Positions 19,380 to 27,482 of a stretch of DNA of 64,000 bases are shown piece by piece. The stretch is from Catellatospora methionotrophica. GTDB taxonomy: Bacteria; Actinomycetota; Actinomycetes; Mycobacteriales; Micromonosporaceae. Within the stretch, counting starts at the first letter, position 1, and every line of letters starts with the position of its first letter. A program made the position numbers and the translations under genes. Under the pieces are notes generated by a model that was not told the DNA's origin, ran no database searches, and worked only from the letters and a program-made list of their open reading frames with translations. The stretch spans positions 87,628 to 151,627 of the forward strand of contig NZ_JAAOTJ010000019.1 in NCBI RefSeq assembly GCF_011297335.1, given 5' to 3'.

Positions 19380-21026
19380 TTACCCGACCGTGGACAACCG
19401 GGACGGCCGCTGCCGGTCGCTGTCGTCACCCTCACCGGCCGGAACCGAGCGGTTCACCGGTGCCCCGGCCGGAGCCGAGGGGCCACCCGCGCCCAGTGCC
19501 CCGCCCGCGCCCTGCGCCAGCTTCTTGGGCATCCAGCGCAGCACCACCGCGACCGCGATCAGCGCCACCAGCGTGGAGCCGAGCGCCGCCCAGTGCATGG
19601 CGTGCACGAAGGCGTCGTTGGCGGCGGTCACCAGCGGTGCGCCCTGCGGGCCGAGGTTGGCGGCCACGCCGTACGCCCCGGCGACCGACTCGTTGGCGAC
19701 GTCGCGCAGCGGACCGGGCAGCGCGGCCGTCGCGGGCTCGATCTCGCCCCGGTAGACCCCGGCCACGACCGAGCCGAGCACGGCCACACCCATCGCCACG
19801 GCGACCTGCCGGATCGTGTTCGACACCGCCGAGCCGACGCCGGCCTTCTCCCGCGGCAGCACCGACATGATGGTGTTCGTCGCGGGCGGCATCACGTTGG
19901 CCATACCGGCGCCCATGAAGAAGAAGTTCACCACCACGATCCAGATCGGGGTGTCCACCTGCAGCGTGGCCAGCACCGCGAAGGTGATCCCGGCGACCAG
20001 GATGCCCGTCGCCGCCACGGTGCGCACGCCGAAGCGCTTGACCAGGTTCGTGCTCAGCGGCGCGAACACCATCTGGCCGACCGCGAACGGCACCAGCAGC
20101 GCCCCGCTCTGCATCGGTGAGTAGTCCCGCACCAGCTGCAGGTAGAAGCCGACGAAGAAGAACGAGCCCATGGACGCGAAGAACAGCAGGCCGATGCTGG
20201 CCACCGAGGCCGAGAAGCGGGCGTCGCGGAACAGCTTCACGTCCAGCGAGGGGTGCGTGGTGCGCGACTCCCACCAGACGAACGCCGCCAGCACCAGTGC
20301 GCCGCCGATGAGCGAGGCCCACACCTCGGGCCGGCCGAAGCCGTGCTCGCCGCCGTCGACGATGCCGTAGACCAGCGCCACCAGGCCGACCACGGACAGC
20401 AGCACGCCGACCAGGTCGATGCGGCCCGGCTGCGGGTCACGCGACTCGGGCACCAGGAACGCCACGGCGACCAGGCCGAACAGGATGATCGGCACGTTGA
20501 TGATGAAGACCGAGCCCCACCAGAAGTGCTCCAGCAGGAAGCCGCCGAGCAGCGGGCCGATGGCGACGGCGAGGCCGACCGAACCGGCCCAGATGCCGAT
20601 CGCCTTGCCGCGCTCGCGCGGGTCGAAGACGTTCGAGATGATCGACAGCGTCACCGGCATGATCGCCGCGCCGCCGACGCCCATGAAGGCCCGCGCCGCG
20701 ATGAGCTGACCGGGGTCCTTCGCGTACGCCGAGAGCACCGACGCGATGCCGAACAGCACCAGGCCGATGAGCAGGAACCGCTTGCGCCCCCAGCGGTCGC
20801 CGAGCACGCCGAAGCTGAACAGCAGGCCCGCGAAGACCAGGGTGTACGAGTTGATCGCCCATTCCAGCTCGCTCTGGGTCGCACCCAGGCCGTGGACAGG
20901 GTCGGCGAGCGTACGCATCGCCACGTTGAGCACGGTGTTGTCGAGCACGACCACGAGCAGGCTGATCACCAGCACGCCGAGAATCGCCCAGCGCCTCGGG
21001 TGCCCGGTGTTCACAGCAGAGTCCAC
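19380..21026 (-). CDS. MFS drug:H+ antiporter, EmrB/QacA type (DHA2)
   Basis: Integral membrane exporter of 548 residues with about 14 hydrophobic segments. Motif A appears as GVLGDRWGRKRFL after the second helix, motif D as VLDNTVLNVAMRTL in helix 1, and motif C-like GPLLGGFLLEHF in helix 5. Such proteins export drugs or toxic metabolites in exchange for protons. GTG at 21026 is chosen because it places helix 1 near residue 12 and follows GGGGGA by nine bases. It heads an operon with the downstream TetR gene. The cytoplasmic tail is Gly/Ala/Pro-rich. Confidence 0.9.
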   Translation of the reverse strand: MDSAVNTGHPRRWAILGVLVISLLVVVLDNTVLNVAMRTLADPVHGLGATQSELEWAINSYTLVFAGLLFSFGVLGDRWGRKRFLLIGLVLFGIASVLSAYAKDPGQLIAARAFMGVGGAAIMPVTLSIISNVFDPRERGKAIGIWAGSVGLAVAIGPLLGGFLLEHFWWGSVFIINVPIILFGLVAVAFLVPESRDPQPGRIDLVGVLLSVVGLVALVYGIVDGGEHGFGRPEVWASLIGGALVLAAFVWWESRTTHPSLDVKLFRDARFSASVASIGLLFFASMGSFFFVGFYLQLVRDYSPMQSGALLVPFAVGQMVFAPLSTNLVKRFGVRTVAATGILVAGITFAVLATLQVDTPIWIVVVNFFFMGAGMANVMPPATNTIMSVLPREKAGVGSAVSNTIRQVAVAMGVAVLGSVVAGVYRGEIEPATAALPGPLRDVANESVAGAYGVAANLGPQGAPLVTAANDAFVHAMHWAALGSTLVALIAVAVVLRWMPKKLAQGAGGALGAGGPSAPAGAPVNRSVPAGEGDDSDRQRPSRLSTVG

Positions 21027-21048
21027 GTGTTTCCATCCCCCAGGATTC

Positions 21049-21071
21049 CGATACGGTTCCGTTCCGTATCG
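21049..21071 (-). promoter_or_regulatory. TetR-type operator in front of the MFS-TetR operon
   Basis: CGATACGG (21049-21056) and CCGTATCG (21064-21071) form perfect 8-bp arms around a 7-base spacer. It lies 22 bases upstream of the exporter start, where bound repressor would block transcription. Confidence 0.7.
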
Positions 21072-21186
21072 CAAGCCGACGCTACGCCCGTCTCCCCAAA
21101 TACGAAACCACCCCGTCTCGAAAGTGACCCTCCCCACTCCCCGGAATAACACCCTCCACCCCCACCCCCATCCCCCACCTCGGCCG

Positions 21187-21245
21187 CAACTCTTAAAGAC
21201 TTGCGGCCTCCGGGCAGGTCGGAGGCCGCAACTCTTTAAGAGTTG
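21187..21245. repeat. Long intergenic hairpin, family B copy 1
   Basis: 25-bp stem with one mismatch: 21187-21211 with 21221-21245, loop of nine bases; arm begins CAACTCTTAAAGACTTGCGG. Unlike most hairpins here it lies between divergent genes, about 160 bp upstream of the MFS start. The rest of the 438-bp region 21027-21464 holds only the TetR operator and no recognisable gene. Confidence 0.8.
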
Positions 21246-21464
21246 TCGATGGGTCAGGGGGTGGCGGGGGTCGGCGGCGGAGGCGGGAGTGGGGGTGATC
21301 TAGAGCGTGGAAAGCCTGTGTCATCAGGCGGCTAGAGCCATGTCACGCGTCGGCACAATCGACACGTCGGCGATGTGCGATTCGCGCGGTTCCGCCCCCC
21401 TCGTCTGCCACCATCGGATGAAGCGGACAAACCCGTCCGTGTCACGAAACAGAGGGGTATCGGC

Positions 21465-22238
21465 ATGGCCAACGCACCCGGCGTTCCCACCTGGGTCGAT
21501 CTGAGCACCACCGATCTGAAGAGCGCCACGGAGTTCTACACGCAGCTGTTCGGCTGGGACACCGAGGTCACCCCTGAACCCGAGGCAGGCGGCTACACGA
21601 CATACCTGATCGACGGCAAGCAGGTCGCCGGCGCGGGCCCCATCCAGGGCGAGAGCCAGCCACCGATGTGGACGACGTACGTCGAGACCTCCGACGCGGC
21701 GGCCACCGCCGCCAAGGTCGTCGATTTCGGCGGCAGCGTCCTGCTGGAACCGTTCGACGTGCTGGGATACGGCCAGATGGCGGTGTTCCTGGACCAGGCC
21801 GGGGCGATGTTCGCGGTGTGGCAGCCCGGCACCCACGGCGGCGGGGAGATCTTCCGCAGGCCCGGCACGCTGGCCTGGAACGAGCTGACCACCCGCGACC
21901 CGGAGGGCTCGAAGATCTTCTACGGCGGCGTGTTCGGCTGGAAGGCCCAGGACATGCCGCTCGGGCCGGTCATCTACAGCGAGTTCCAGCTCGACGGGGC
22001 CCGCATCGGCGGCATGATGCCGATGGAGGGCGACACCTGGCCCGAGGACCTGCCACCGCACTGGATGGTGTACTTCCACGTCGACGACTGCGACGCCGCC
22101 GCCGGCCGCGCCCAGGAGCTCGGCGGCACCGTCTCCGTCCCGCCCACCGACATCCCGCCCGGCCGCTTCGCCGTCCTGTCCGACCCCCAGGGCGCCTTCT
22201 TCTCCATCATCAAAGTCACCCCCGACCGCCTCATGTGA
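21465..22238 (+). CDS. Tandem VOC (glyoxalase-like) domain protein, CFP30B-like
   Basis: 257 residues with two vicinal-oxygen-chelate domains, about 8-125 and 138-252. It begins PGVPTWVDLSTTDL and each half has the pattern of short strands followed by FYxxLFGW (FYTQLFGWDTEV and FYGGVFGWKAQD), as in the mycobacterial 27-kDa antigen family. Enzymatic role unknown; metal ligands are not clearly conserved. ATG at 21465 follows AGAGGGG by seven bases. Transcription ends at the 26-bp hairpin at 22247-22301, nine bases after the stop. Confidence 0.85.
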   Translation: MANAPGVPTWVDLSTTDLKSATEFYTQLFGWDTEVTPEPEAGGYTTYLIDGKQVAGAGPIQGESQPPMWTTYVETSDAAATAAKVVDFGGSVLLEPFDVLGYGQMAVFLDQAGAMFAVWQPGTHGGGEIFRRPGTLAWNELTTRDPEGSKIFYGGVFGWKAQDMPLGPVIYSEFQLDGARIGGMMPMEGDTWPEDLPPHWMVYFHVDDCDAAAGRAQELGGTVSVPPTDIPPGRFAVLSDPQGAFFSIIKVTPDRLM

Positions 22239-22246
22239 CCAGCGGT

Positions 22247-22301
22247 CGATAGGAAGGGCACCTTCTTAACGCTCGGCGTTAAGAAGGTGCCCTTCCTATC
22301 G
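22247..22301. repeat. Long intergenic hairpin, family A copy 2
   Basis: Perfect 26-bp stem, 22247-22272 with 22276-22301, three-base loop TCG. Contains the family A core AGGAAGGGCACCTT followed by CTTAACGC. It directly follows the VOC gene stop and should act as its terminator. Confidence 0.85.
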
Positions 22302-22338
22302 CCCCACCCGCCCAAGCGAGCGCGAGGCGCGAGTCGCG

Positions 22339-22426
22339 ACTGCAGTTTCGGGGAAAGTGCAGCTTCAGCCTCTCGGTGATTCGTGCAGTTTCCCCGAAAG
22401 CGCACGACGGCTTCCCCGAAAGTGCA
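22339..22426. repeat. Palindromic element family E, three related motifs
   Basis: Motif 1 (22339-22361) contains TTTCGGGGAAA flanked by TGCA; motif 2 (22382-22404) contains its near reverse complement TTTCCCCGAAA flanked by GCAC/GTGC; motif 3 (22411-22426) repeats TTCCCCGAAAGTGCAC. Motif 1 can pair with motif 2 or motif 3, giving alternative hairpins between the VOC gene and the convergent dehydratase gene. Confidence 0.65.
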
Positions 22427-22442
22427 CGGCGAGGAGGGGCGG

Positions 22443-22766
22443 TCAGTGGTTGGCGGGGTGGTCGGCGGTGGCGTCGGCGACGATGTCGTCGATGAGGCGG
22501 GCCAGGCGCAGGTCCAGGTCGGTGAGGCCGCCGGCGGCGTGGGTGCAGCAGGTGAAGGTCAGGTGGCGGTAGCGGATGTCCATGTCGGGATGGTGATCCA
22601 TGCTCTCCGCCGCCTCCCCTACCCGGGCCACCACGGCCAGTGCGTCGGGGAAGCTGGGCAGCTTCACGGTGCGGGTGATGCCGTGCACGTCGCCGGTCCA
22701 GCCGCGCAGGGCGGACAGGCCCTGCTCCAGCTCCCCGGGGTTGAGGACTTCGACCATAGAGACCAT
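22443..22766 (-). CDS. Pterin-4a-carbinolamine dehydratase
   Basis: 107 residues. The family signature is complete: HHPDMDIRYRHLTFTCCTHA followed by GGLTDLDLRLARLID, with the catalytic His pair and distal His. The enzyme dehydrates 4a-hydroxytetrahydropterin and in bacteria may serve phenylalanine hydroxylase or moonlight in pterin metabolism; no hydroxylase gene is nearby. Two ATG codons are possible, 22766 and 22757; neither has a clear ribosome site, and the longer form is listed. Part of the inserted block between yebC and ruvC. Confidence 0.9.
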   Translation of the reverse strand: MVSMVEVLNPGELEQGLSALRGWTGDVHGITRTVKLPSFPDALAVVARVGEAAESMDHHPDMDIRYRHLTFTCCTHAAGGLTDLDLRLARLIDDIVADATADHPANH

Positions 22767-22854
22767 GATGCCCAGAATTCGCCCTCCGTCACCCGAATAG
22801 CGGAAACAAGACCCGACCTGAGCAATCTCGGCGGCACCGCGTGGGCGGGAACGG

Positions 22855-22893
22855 CGCAGGGCCCCGGTCGCCGGTGGCGGTCGGGGCCCTGCG
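22855..22893 (-). terminator. Terminator after yebC
   Basis: 12-bp perfect stem, 22855-22866 with 22882-22893, 13 bases past the yebC stop on the minus strand. Confidence 0.75.
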
Positions 22894-22905
22894 TGCCGTA
22901 CGGGA

Positions 22906-23658
22906 TCAGGCTTCGATCTTCTCGAGGATCTCGTCGGAGATGTCGAAGTTCGCGAAGACGTCCTGGACATCGTCGCAGTCGTCGAGCACGTCGATCAGCT
23001 TGAGCACCTTGCGGGCCCCGTCCTCGTCCAGCGCCACCTGCACGCTGGGCACGAACGTCGACTCGGCCGACTCGTACTCGATGCCCGCGGCCTGCAGCGC
23101 GTTGCGGACCCCGATCAGGTCGCCCGCCTCGCTGATGACCTCGAACGCCTCACCGAGGTCATTGCACTCCTCGGCACCGGCGTCGAGCACCGCGCCGAGC
23201 ACGTCGTCCTCGCTCAGGCCGTTCTTGGGCACGATGACCTGGCCCTTGCGGGAGAACATGTACGACACCGAGCCGGCGTCGGCCAGGTTGCCGCCGTTGC
23301 GGGTCAGCGCGGTGCGCACCTCGGTCGCGGCGCGGTTGCGGTTGTCGGTGAGGCACTCGATCAGGATCGCCACGCCGTTGGGGCCGTAGCCCTCGTACAT
23401 GATGGTCTGCCAGTCGGCGCCGCCGGCCTCCAGGCCGGAGCCCCGCTTGAGGGCCCGGTCGATGTTGTCATTGGGGACCGAGTTCTTCTTGGCCTTCTGG
23501 ACCGCGTCGTACAGGGTCGGGTTACCAGCCGGATCGGCCCCACCGGTGCGCGCCGCCACCTCGATGTTCTTGATGAGGCGGGCGAACAGCTTGCCCCGCT
23601 TGGCGTCGATCGCCGCCTTCTTGTGCTTGGTCGTCGCCCACTTTGAGTGGCCGGACAT
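22906..23658 (-). CDS. yebC: YebC/PmpR (TACO1) family protein
   Basis: Cytoplasmic protein of 250 residues, full length for the family. It opens with the hallmark [22 protein letters not shown]; the central [19 protein letters not shown] and [11 protein letters not shown] segments are typical. Long treated as a transcription regulator, the family has more recently been tied to translation of difficult (proline-rich) stretches. It lies 39 bp after pdxT and probably shares its transcript; a terminator follows at 22855-22893. Confidence 0.95.
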   Translation of the reverse strand: MSGHSKWATTKHKKAAIDAKRGKLFARLIKNIEVAARTGGADPAGNPTLYDAVQKAKKNSVPNDNIDRALKRGSGLEAGGADWQTIMYEGYGPNGVAILIECLTDNRNRAATEVRTALTRNGGNLADAGSVSYMFSRKGQVIVPKNGLSEDDVLGAVLDAGAEECNDLGEAFEVISEAGDLIGVRNALQAAGIEYESAESTFVPSVQVALDEDGARKVLKLIDVLDDCDDVQDVFANFDISDEILEKIEA

Positions 23659-23697
23659 CAGATCCTCCGTCAGCGCGCTGGTGAAGACTCCCCCGGG

Positions 23698-24306
23698 TCA
23701 GGAGGCCTGGTCACGCACCATGTCGACGAAGAGACGGTGCACCCGCAGATCCCCGGTGAGCTCCGGGTGGAACGAGGTGGCCAGCAGGTTGCCCTGCCGG
23801 ACCGCGACCATCCTACCGGTGGCGGGGCCTGCGGTGACCCGGCCCAGCACCTCGACGTCACCGGTCACCGACTCGACCCACGGCGCGCGGATGAAGATCG
23901 CGTGTACGGGCTCGCCCTCGACGCCCGCGATGTCGACCGGGGCCTCGAAGGAGTCGACCTGCCGGCCGAAGGCGTTGCGGCGCACCGTCATGCCGATGCC
24001 GCCGAACGTCTTCTGGTCGGGCCTCCCGTCGAGCACCTCGTCGGCGAGCATGATCATGCCGGCGCACGAGCCGTACGCCGGCATGCCTTCGGCGAGTCGC
24101 CGGCGTACGGGCTCGTACACCTCGAACGCGAGCGCCAGCTTGCTCATGGTGGTGGATTCGCCACCCGGGATGACCAGGGCGTCGATCTCGGCGATCTCCT
24201 CGGGGCGGCGCACCGGCCGGCCGATCACGTCGCACTCGGCCAGCGCGGCCAGGTGCTCGCGCACGTCACCCTGCAGCGCCAGAACGCCGACGACGAGGTC
24301 TCGCAC
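23698..24306 (-). CDS. pdxT: Pyridoxal 5'-phosphate synthase glutaminase subunit PdxT
   Basis: Class I glutamine amidotransferase that supplies ammonia to PdxS for direct pyridoxal phosphate synthesis. 202 residues: [13 protein letters not shown] at the start, PGGEST oxyanion motif, catalytic Cys in [10 protein letters not shown], and His-x-Glu in SFHPEL. GTG at 24306 is preferred (GGAGG four bases upstream); the ATG at 24330 lacks a site. pdxS is normally adjacent but is separated here by the trans-sulfuration enzyme and Lrp genes. Confidence 0.96.
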   Translation of the reverse strand: MRDLVVGVLALQGDVREHLAALAECDVIGRPVRRPEEIAEIDALVIPGGESTTMSKLALAFEVYEPVRRRLAEGMPAYGSCAGMIMLADEVLDGRPDQKTFGGIGMTVRRNAFGRQVDSFEAPVDIAGVEGEPVHAIFIRAPWVESVTGDVEVLGRVTAGPATGRMVAVRQGNLLATSFHPELTGDLRVHRLFVDMVRDQAS

Positions 24307-24342
24307 AGGTCCTCCAAGAAGATCATCCACTGTAGGTCGAGT

Positions 24343-25734
24343 CTATGCCGGTACTGGCGCGCTCCCGTTGACGGCCTGCGCCGATGTGGCGGACGCCGCG
24401 CCGCTGCCCGTCAGCGCCGCGAACTCGTCGTCGAACGCGGCGGGAACTGCCGAAGCCGCGTCCGGCGCGGCCGGGACCGCCGAGGGCAGAACCGGCGCGG
24501 GCAGAACCGGCGCGGGCGGAACCTGCTCGGGCGAGGCGACCGTAGCGGCGACGGCGAGCGTGGCGCGGGTCGCGGCGGTCAGGGCCTGGTCGAGGTCGGC
24601 CCACAGGTCGTCGACGTCTTCGAGGCCGACGGACATGCGCAGCAGGTTCGGGGTGATGCCGCCGGTCTGCTTGCCCTCGGCGTCGACGAGCCGGTGGGTG
24701 AGCAGGGCCGGGTGCTCGATCAGCGTGTCGACCGAGCCGAGGCTGACAGCCGGGGTGATCAGGCGCAGCGCGGCGACCACGGCCGCAGCGTCGCCGGTGG
24801 TCTCGAACGCGATCATCGCGCCGGGGCCACGCATCTGGCGGCCGACCAGCCCGCGCGGGTCGTTGCCGGGCAGGCCCGGGTAGTGGACCTTGCCGATGCC
24901 GCGGTGCACGGCCAGGCGTACGGCCAGCGTGGCGGCGGTGGCCTGCGCGGCGCGTACCCGCAGCGGCAGCGTGGCCAGGCCGCGGTGCAGCAGGTACCCG
25001 GCCAGCGGGTGCAGCACCGCGCCGGTGAGGATACGCACCTGGCGCAGCGCCCCGGCCCGCTGCTCGGCGCAGGCGACGACGCCGCCGAGCACGTCGCCGT
25101 GCCCGCCGAGGTACTTGGTGCCCGAGTGGACCACGTACGCCGCGCCCAGCCGGGCCGGGTTCTGCAGCACCGGGGTCGCGAACGTGTTGTCGACCAGCAC
25201 CGGCACGTCTCCGGCCTGGATGCACACGGTGGCGATGTCGACCAGGCCCAGGGTCGGGTTGCCCGGGGTCTCCACGACGACCAGGCCGGTGTCCGGGCGG
25301 ATCGCACGCGCGACCTCGTCCTGGTCGACCCAGGTGACGGTCAGGCCGAGCAGGCCGATCGACAGCAGGTGGTCGGTGCCGCCGTAGAGCGGGCGTACGG
25401 CCACCACGTGCCGCCGGTCGCTCATCAGGCAGGCGGCCTGGAGCACCGCGGTGATCGCGGCCATGCCGGAGGCGAACGAGACGGCGGCCTCGGTGCCCTC
25501 GAGCTCGGCGAGCGCCTGCTCGAAGCGGGCCGTGGTCGGGTTGTACAGCCGCTGGTAGACCGGGGTCGCGGCGGTGGCCGCGCCGTCGGCGAACGCGCCC
25601 AGCGCCGCACCGGCGGCGACCTGGTCGTGCATCGGGTACGTGGTGGAGAAGTCCAGCGGGAGCGCGTGCACACCGAGCTCGGCCAGGTCAGCGCGGCCCG
25701 CGTGCACCGCGCGGGTGTCGACGGCGTAGGTCAT
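24343..25734 (-). CDS. Trans-sulfuration family PLP enzyme (cystathionine/methionine gamma-lyase-like)
   Basis: 463 residues; fold-type I PLP enzyme of the Cys/Met metabolism family. The PLP-binding Lys is in VVHSGTKYLGGHGD; phosphate- and cofactor-contact segments include FASGMAAITAV and VETPGNPTLGLVD. The core ends near residue 395; a further Ala/Pro-rich tail of about 65 residues, with a repeated APVLP element, is not usual. Gamma-lyase activity on methionine or cystathionine is most likely, but beta-lyase or gamma-synthase cannot be excluded. Divergent from an Lrp regulator 60 bp away, as in known mdeA-mdeR pairs. Inserted between pdxS and pdxT, whose product PLP is its cofactor. Confidence 0.82.
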   Translation of the reverse strand: MTYAVDTRAVHAGRADLAELGVHALPLDFSTTYPMHDQVAAGAALGAFADGAATAATPVYQRLYNPTTARFEQALAELEGTEAAVSFASGMAAITAVLQAACLMSDRRHVVAVRPLYGGTDHLLSIGLLGLTVTWVDQDEVARAIRPDTGLVVVETPGNPTLGLVDIATVCIQAGDVPVLVDNTFATPVLQNPARLGAAYVVHSGTKYLGGHGDVLGGVVACAEQRAGALRQVRILTGAVLHPLAGYLLHRGLATLPLRVRAAQATAATLAVRLAVHRGIGKVHYPGLPGNDPRGLVGRQMRGPGAMIAFETTGDAAAVVAALRLITPAVSLGSVDTLIEHPALLTHRLVDAEGKQTGGITPNLLRMSVGLEDVDDLWADLDQALTAATRATLAVAATVASPEQVPPAPVLPAPVLPSAVPAAPDAASAVPAAFDDEFAALTGSGAASATSAQAVNGSAPVPA

Positions 25735-25781
25735 GGGCGTGATCTTCGGGCGTTCTTCGGTGCGGGTAAACAGGGTCCGCA

Positions 25782-25787
25782 TAGTCT
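25782..25787 (+). promoter_or_regulatory. -10 box for leaderless Lrp-family gene
   Basis: TAGTCT followed by seven bases and ATG at 25795. Three CTTCGG direct repeats (25744, 25755, 25786) in this 60-bp divergent region are possible Lrp contacts. Confidence 0.5.
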
Positions 25788-25794
25788 TCGGGAC

Positions 25795-26265
25795 ATGACC
25801 GGAAACACCGTGCTTGATGCGACCGACGCGGCGATCCTGCGCGAGTTGCAGAACGATGCGCGGATCTCGAACAAGGATCTGGCGGCCCGCGTCAACGTCG
25901 CGGCCTCGACGTGCCTGGAGCGGGTGCGCGCCCTGCAGCGCCGGGGGATCCTGGCGGGTTTCCACGCCGACGCCGACCCGGCCGCGCTGGGCCGCCCGCT
26001 GCAGGCCTACATCGCGGTACGGGTCCGCCCGCACAACCGCGACGTGGTCGAGCCCTTCATCCGCTTCGTGCTGGACCTGCCCGAGACCCTGGCCCTGAGT
26101 CACATCGCCGGAGCCGACGACTTCCTGGTCCACGTCGCCGTCCGCGACGCAGCCCACCTGCAGCGCCTGCTCCTGGACGGCTTCACCTCCCGCCGCGAGG
26201 TGGCCCACCTGGAAACCCAGCTGATCTTCTCCCACATCCGCAAGTGGGACGTCGGGCCCATCTGA
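25795..26265 (+). CDS. Lrp/AsnC-family transcriptional regulator
   Basis: 156 residues. N-terminal winged helix-turn-helix (about 8-60) with LDATDAAILRELQNDARISN and VAASTCLERVRALQRRG, followed by a C-terminal RAM/AsnC ligand-binding domain (about 75-150). Such proteins sense amino acids. Divergently transcribed from the trans-sulfuration enzyme gene with a 60-bp shared region, so it probably activates or represses that gene in response to a sulfur amino acid or related compound (inference). The gene lacks a ribosome site and appears leaderless. Confidence 0.92.
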   Translation: MTGNTVLDATDAAILRELQNDARISNKDLAARVNVAASTCLERVRALQRRGILAGFHADADPAALGRPLQAYIAVRVRPHNRDVVEPFIRFVLDLPETLALSHIAGADDFLVHVAVRDAAHLQRLLLDGFTSRREVAHLETQLIFSHIRKWDVGPI

Positions 26266-26273
26266 ACGCAGAA

Positions 26274-26334
26274 GATCGCCGTCCCGTGTCGAAACCCCAG
26301 GCCTGACCCGAGGTGGTGACACGAAACGGCGATC
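26274..26334. repeat. Long intergenic hairpin, family D copy 1
   Basis: 17-bp arms with two mismatches, 26274-26290 and 26318-26334 (right arm GACACGAAACGGCGATC), loop of 27 bases. Lies between the convergent Lrp and pdxS genes. Copy 2 at 48576-48638 has the same arm motif and the same 27-base loop length. Confidence 0.75.
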
Positions 26335-26365
26335 CTGAATTACGCAGCGACCACGGCCGCGGTGA

Positions 26366-27274
26366 TCACCAGCCGCGCTCGGCCAGGCGGTGCGGCTGCG
26401 GGATCTCGTCGACGTTGATGCCGACCATGGCCTCGCCCAGGCCGCGGGAGACCTTGGCGAGCACGTCCGGGTCGTCGTAGAAGGTGGTGGCCTTCACGAT
26501 CGCCTCGGCGCGCTGGGCCGGGTTGCCCGACTTGAAGATGCCCGAGCCGACGAAGACGCCCTCGGCGCCGAGCTGCATCATCATCGCGGCGTCGGCCGGG
26601 GTGGCGATGCCGCCCGCGGTGAACAGCACGACGGGCAGCTTGCCGGTCTCGGCGATCTCCTTGACCAGCTCGTACGGGGCCTGCAGCTCCTTGGCCGCGA
26701 CGTAGAGCTCGTCGGAGGGCAGGGTGGTGAGCTTCATGATCTCGCCACGGATCTTGCGCATGTGGGTGGTGGCGTTGGACACGTCACCGGTGCCCGCCTC
26801 GCCCTTGGAGCGGATCATGGCCGCGCCCTCGGTGATCCGGCGCAGCGCCTCGCCCAGGTTGGTCGCGCCGCACACGAACGGCACGGTGAACTGCCACTTG
26901 TCGATGTGGTTGGCATAGTCGGCCGGGGTCAGCACCTCGGACTCGTCCACGTAGTCGACGCCGAGCGCCTGCAGCACCTGGGCCTCGACGAAGTGGCCGA
27001 TGCGGGCCTTGGCCATGACCGGGATGGAGACGGCGTTGATGATGCCGTCGATCATGTCGGGGTCGCTCATGCGGGACACGCCGCCCTGGGCCCGGATGTC
27101 GGCGGGCACGCGCTCCAGCGCCATGACGGCCACGGCGCCCGCGTCCTCGGCGATCTTCGCCTGCTCCGCGTTGACGACGTCCATGATCACGCCGCCCTTG
27201 AGCATCTCGGCCATGCCGCGCTTGACGCGGGCGGTGCCGGTCACCGGTACGTTCACAGACTCGGTTGCAGACAT
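26366..27274 (-). CDS. pdxS: Pyridoxal 5'-phosphate synthase subunit PdxS
   Basis: 302 residues, beta-alpha barrel that builds pyridoxal phosphate from ribose 5-phosphate, glyceraldehyde 3-phosphate and ammonia. It contains [21 protein letters not shown], the lysine-bearing segment [14 protein letters not shown], and phosphate-binding [12 protein letters not shown] and [12 protein letters not shown] at 27274 follows GGAGAAG. It works with PdxT, encoded 2 kb downstream on the same strand after an insertion. A Crp-like palindrome at 27420-27435 lies about 145 bp upstream. Confidence 0.97.
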   Translation of the reverse strand: MSATESVNVPVTGTARVKRGMAEMLKGGVIMDVVNAEQAKIAEDAGAVAVMALERVPADIRAQGGVSRMSDPDMIDGIINAVSIPVMAKARIGHFVEAQVLQALGVDYVDESEVLTPADYANHIDKWQFTVPFVCGATNLGEALRRITEGAAMIRSKGEAGTGDVSNATTHMRKIRGEIMKLTTLPSDELYVAAKELQAPYELVKEIAETGKLPVVLFTAGGIATPADAAMMMQLGAEGVFVGSGIFKSGNPAQRAEAIVKATTFYDDPDVLAKVSRGLGEAMVGINVDEIPQPHRLAERGW

Positions 27275-27419
27275 GATGTCGCGCTTCTCCTGACACACGG
27301 AATCGAGGACCGCGGAGGAGGGCCGCCTTCGATCAGGCGGCGGCAGGCTCCGCTGGGGTCGATTCTACGCGGGGGCGGGCAGGCCACCCGACGGCCAATC
27401 AGCACCCTGTGGCCCGACC

Positions 27420-27435
27420 TGTGACGCCAGTCACA
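27420..27435. promoter_or_regulatory. Crp-type binding site upstream of pdxS
   Basis: TGTGACGCCAGTCACA, an exact match to TGTGA-N6-TCACA, within 7-bp perfect arms (27419-27425 and 27430-27436). It is 145 bp before the pdxS start and past the end of the upstream membrane-protein gene. Confidence 0.55.
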
Positions 27436-27482
27436 GGTGTGACCTGCGACTATTCAGCGGGAGCCGCAAATGTACCCGGAAC

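Noticed and set aside
18561..22426. The cluster of hairpins as a CRISPR array or integron
   Set aside because: Hairpins are of different families, widely spaced, without regular spacers, cas genes or an integrase.
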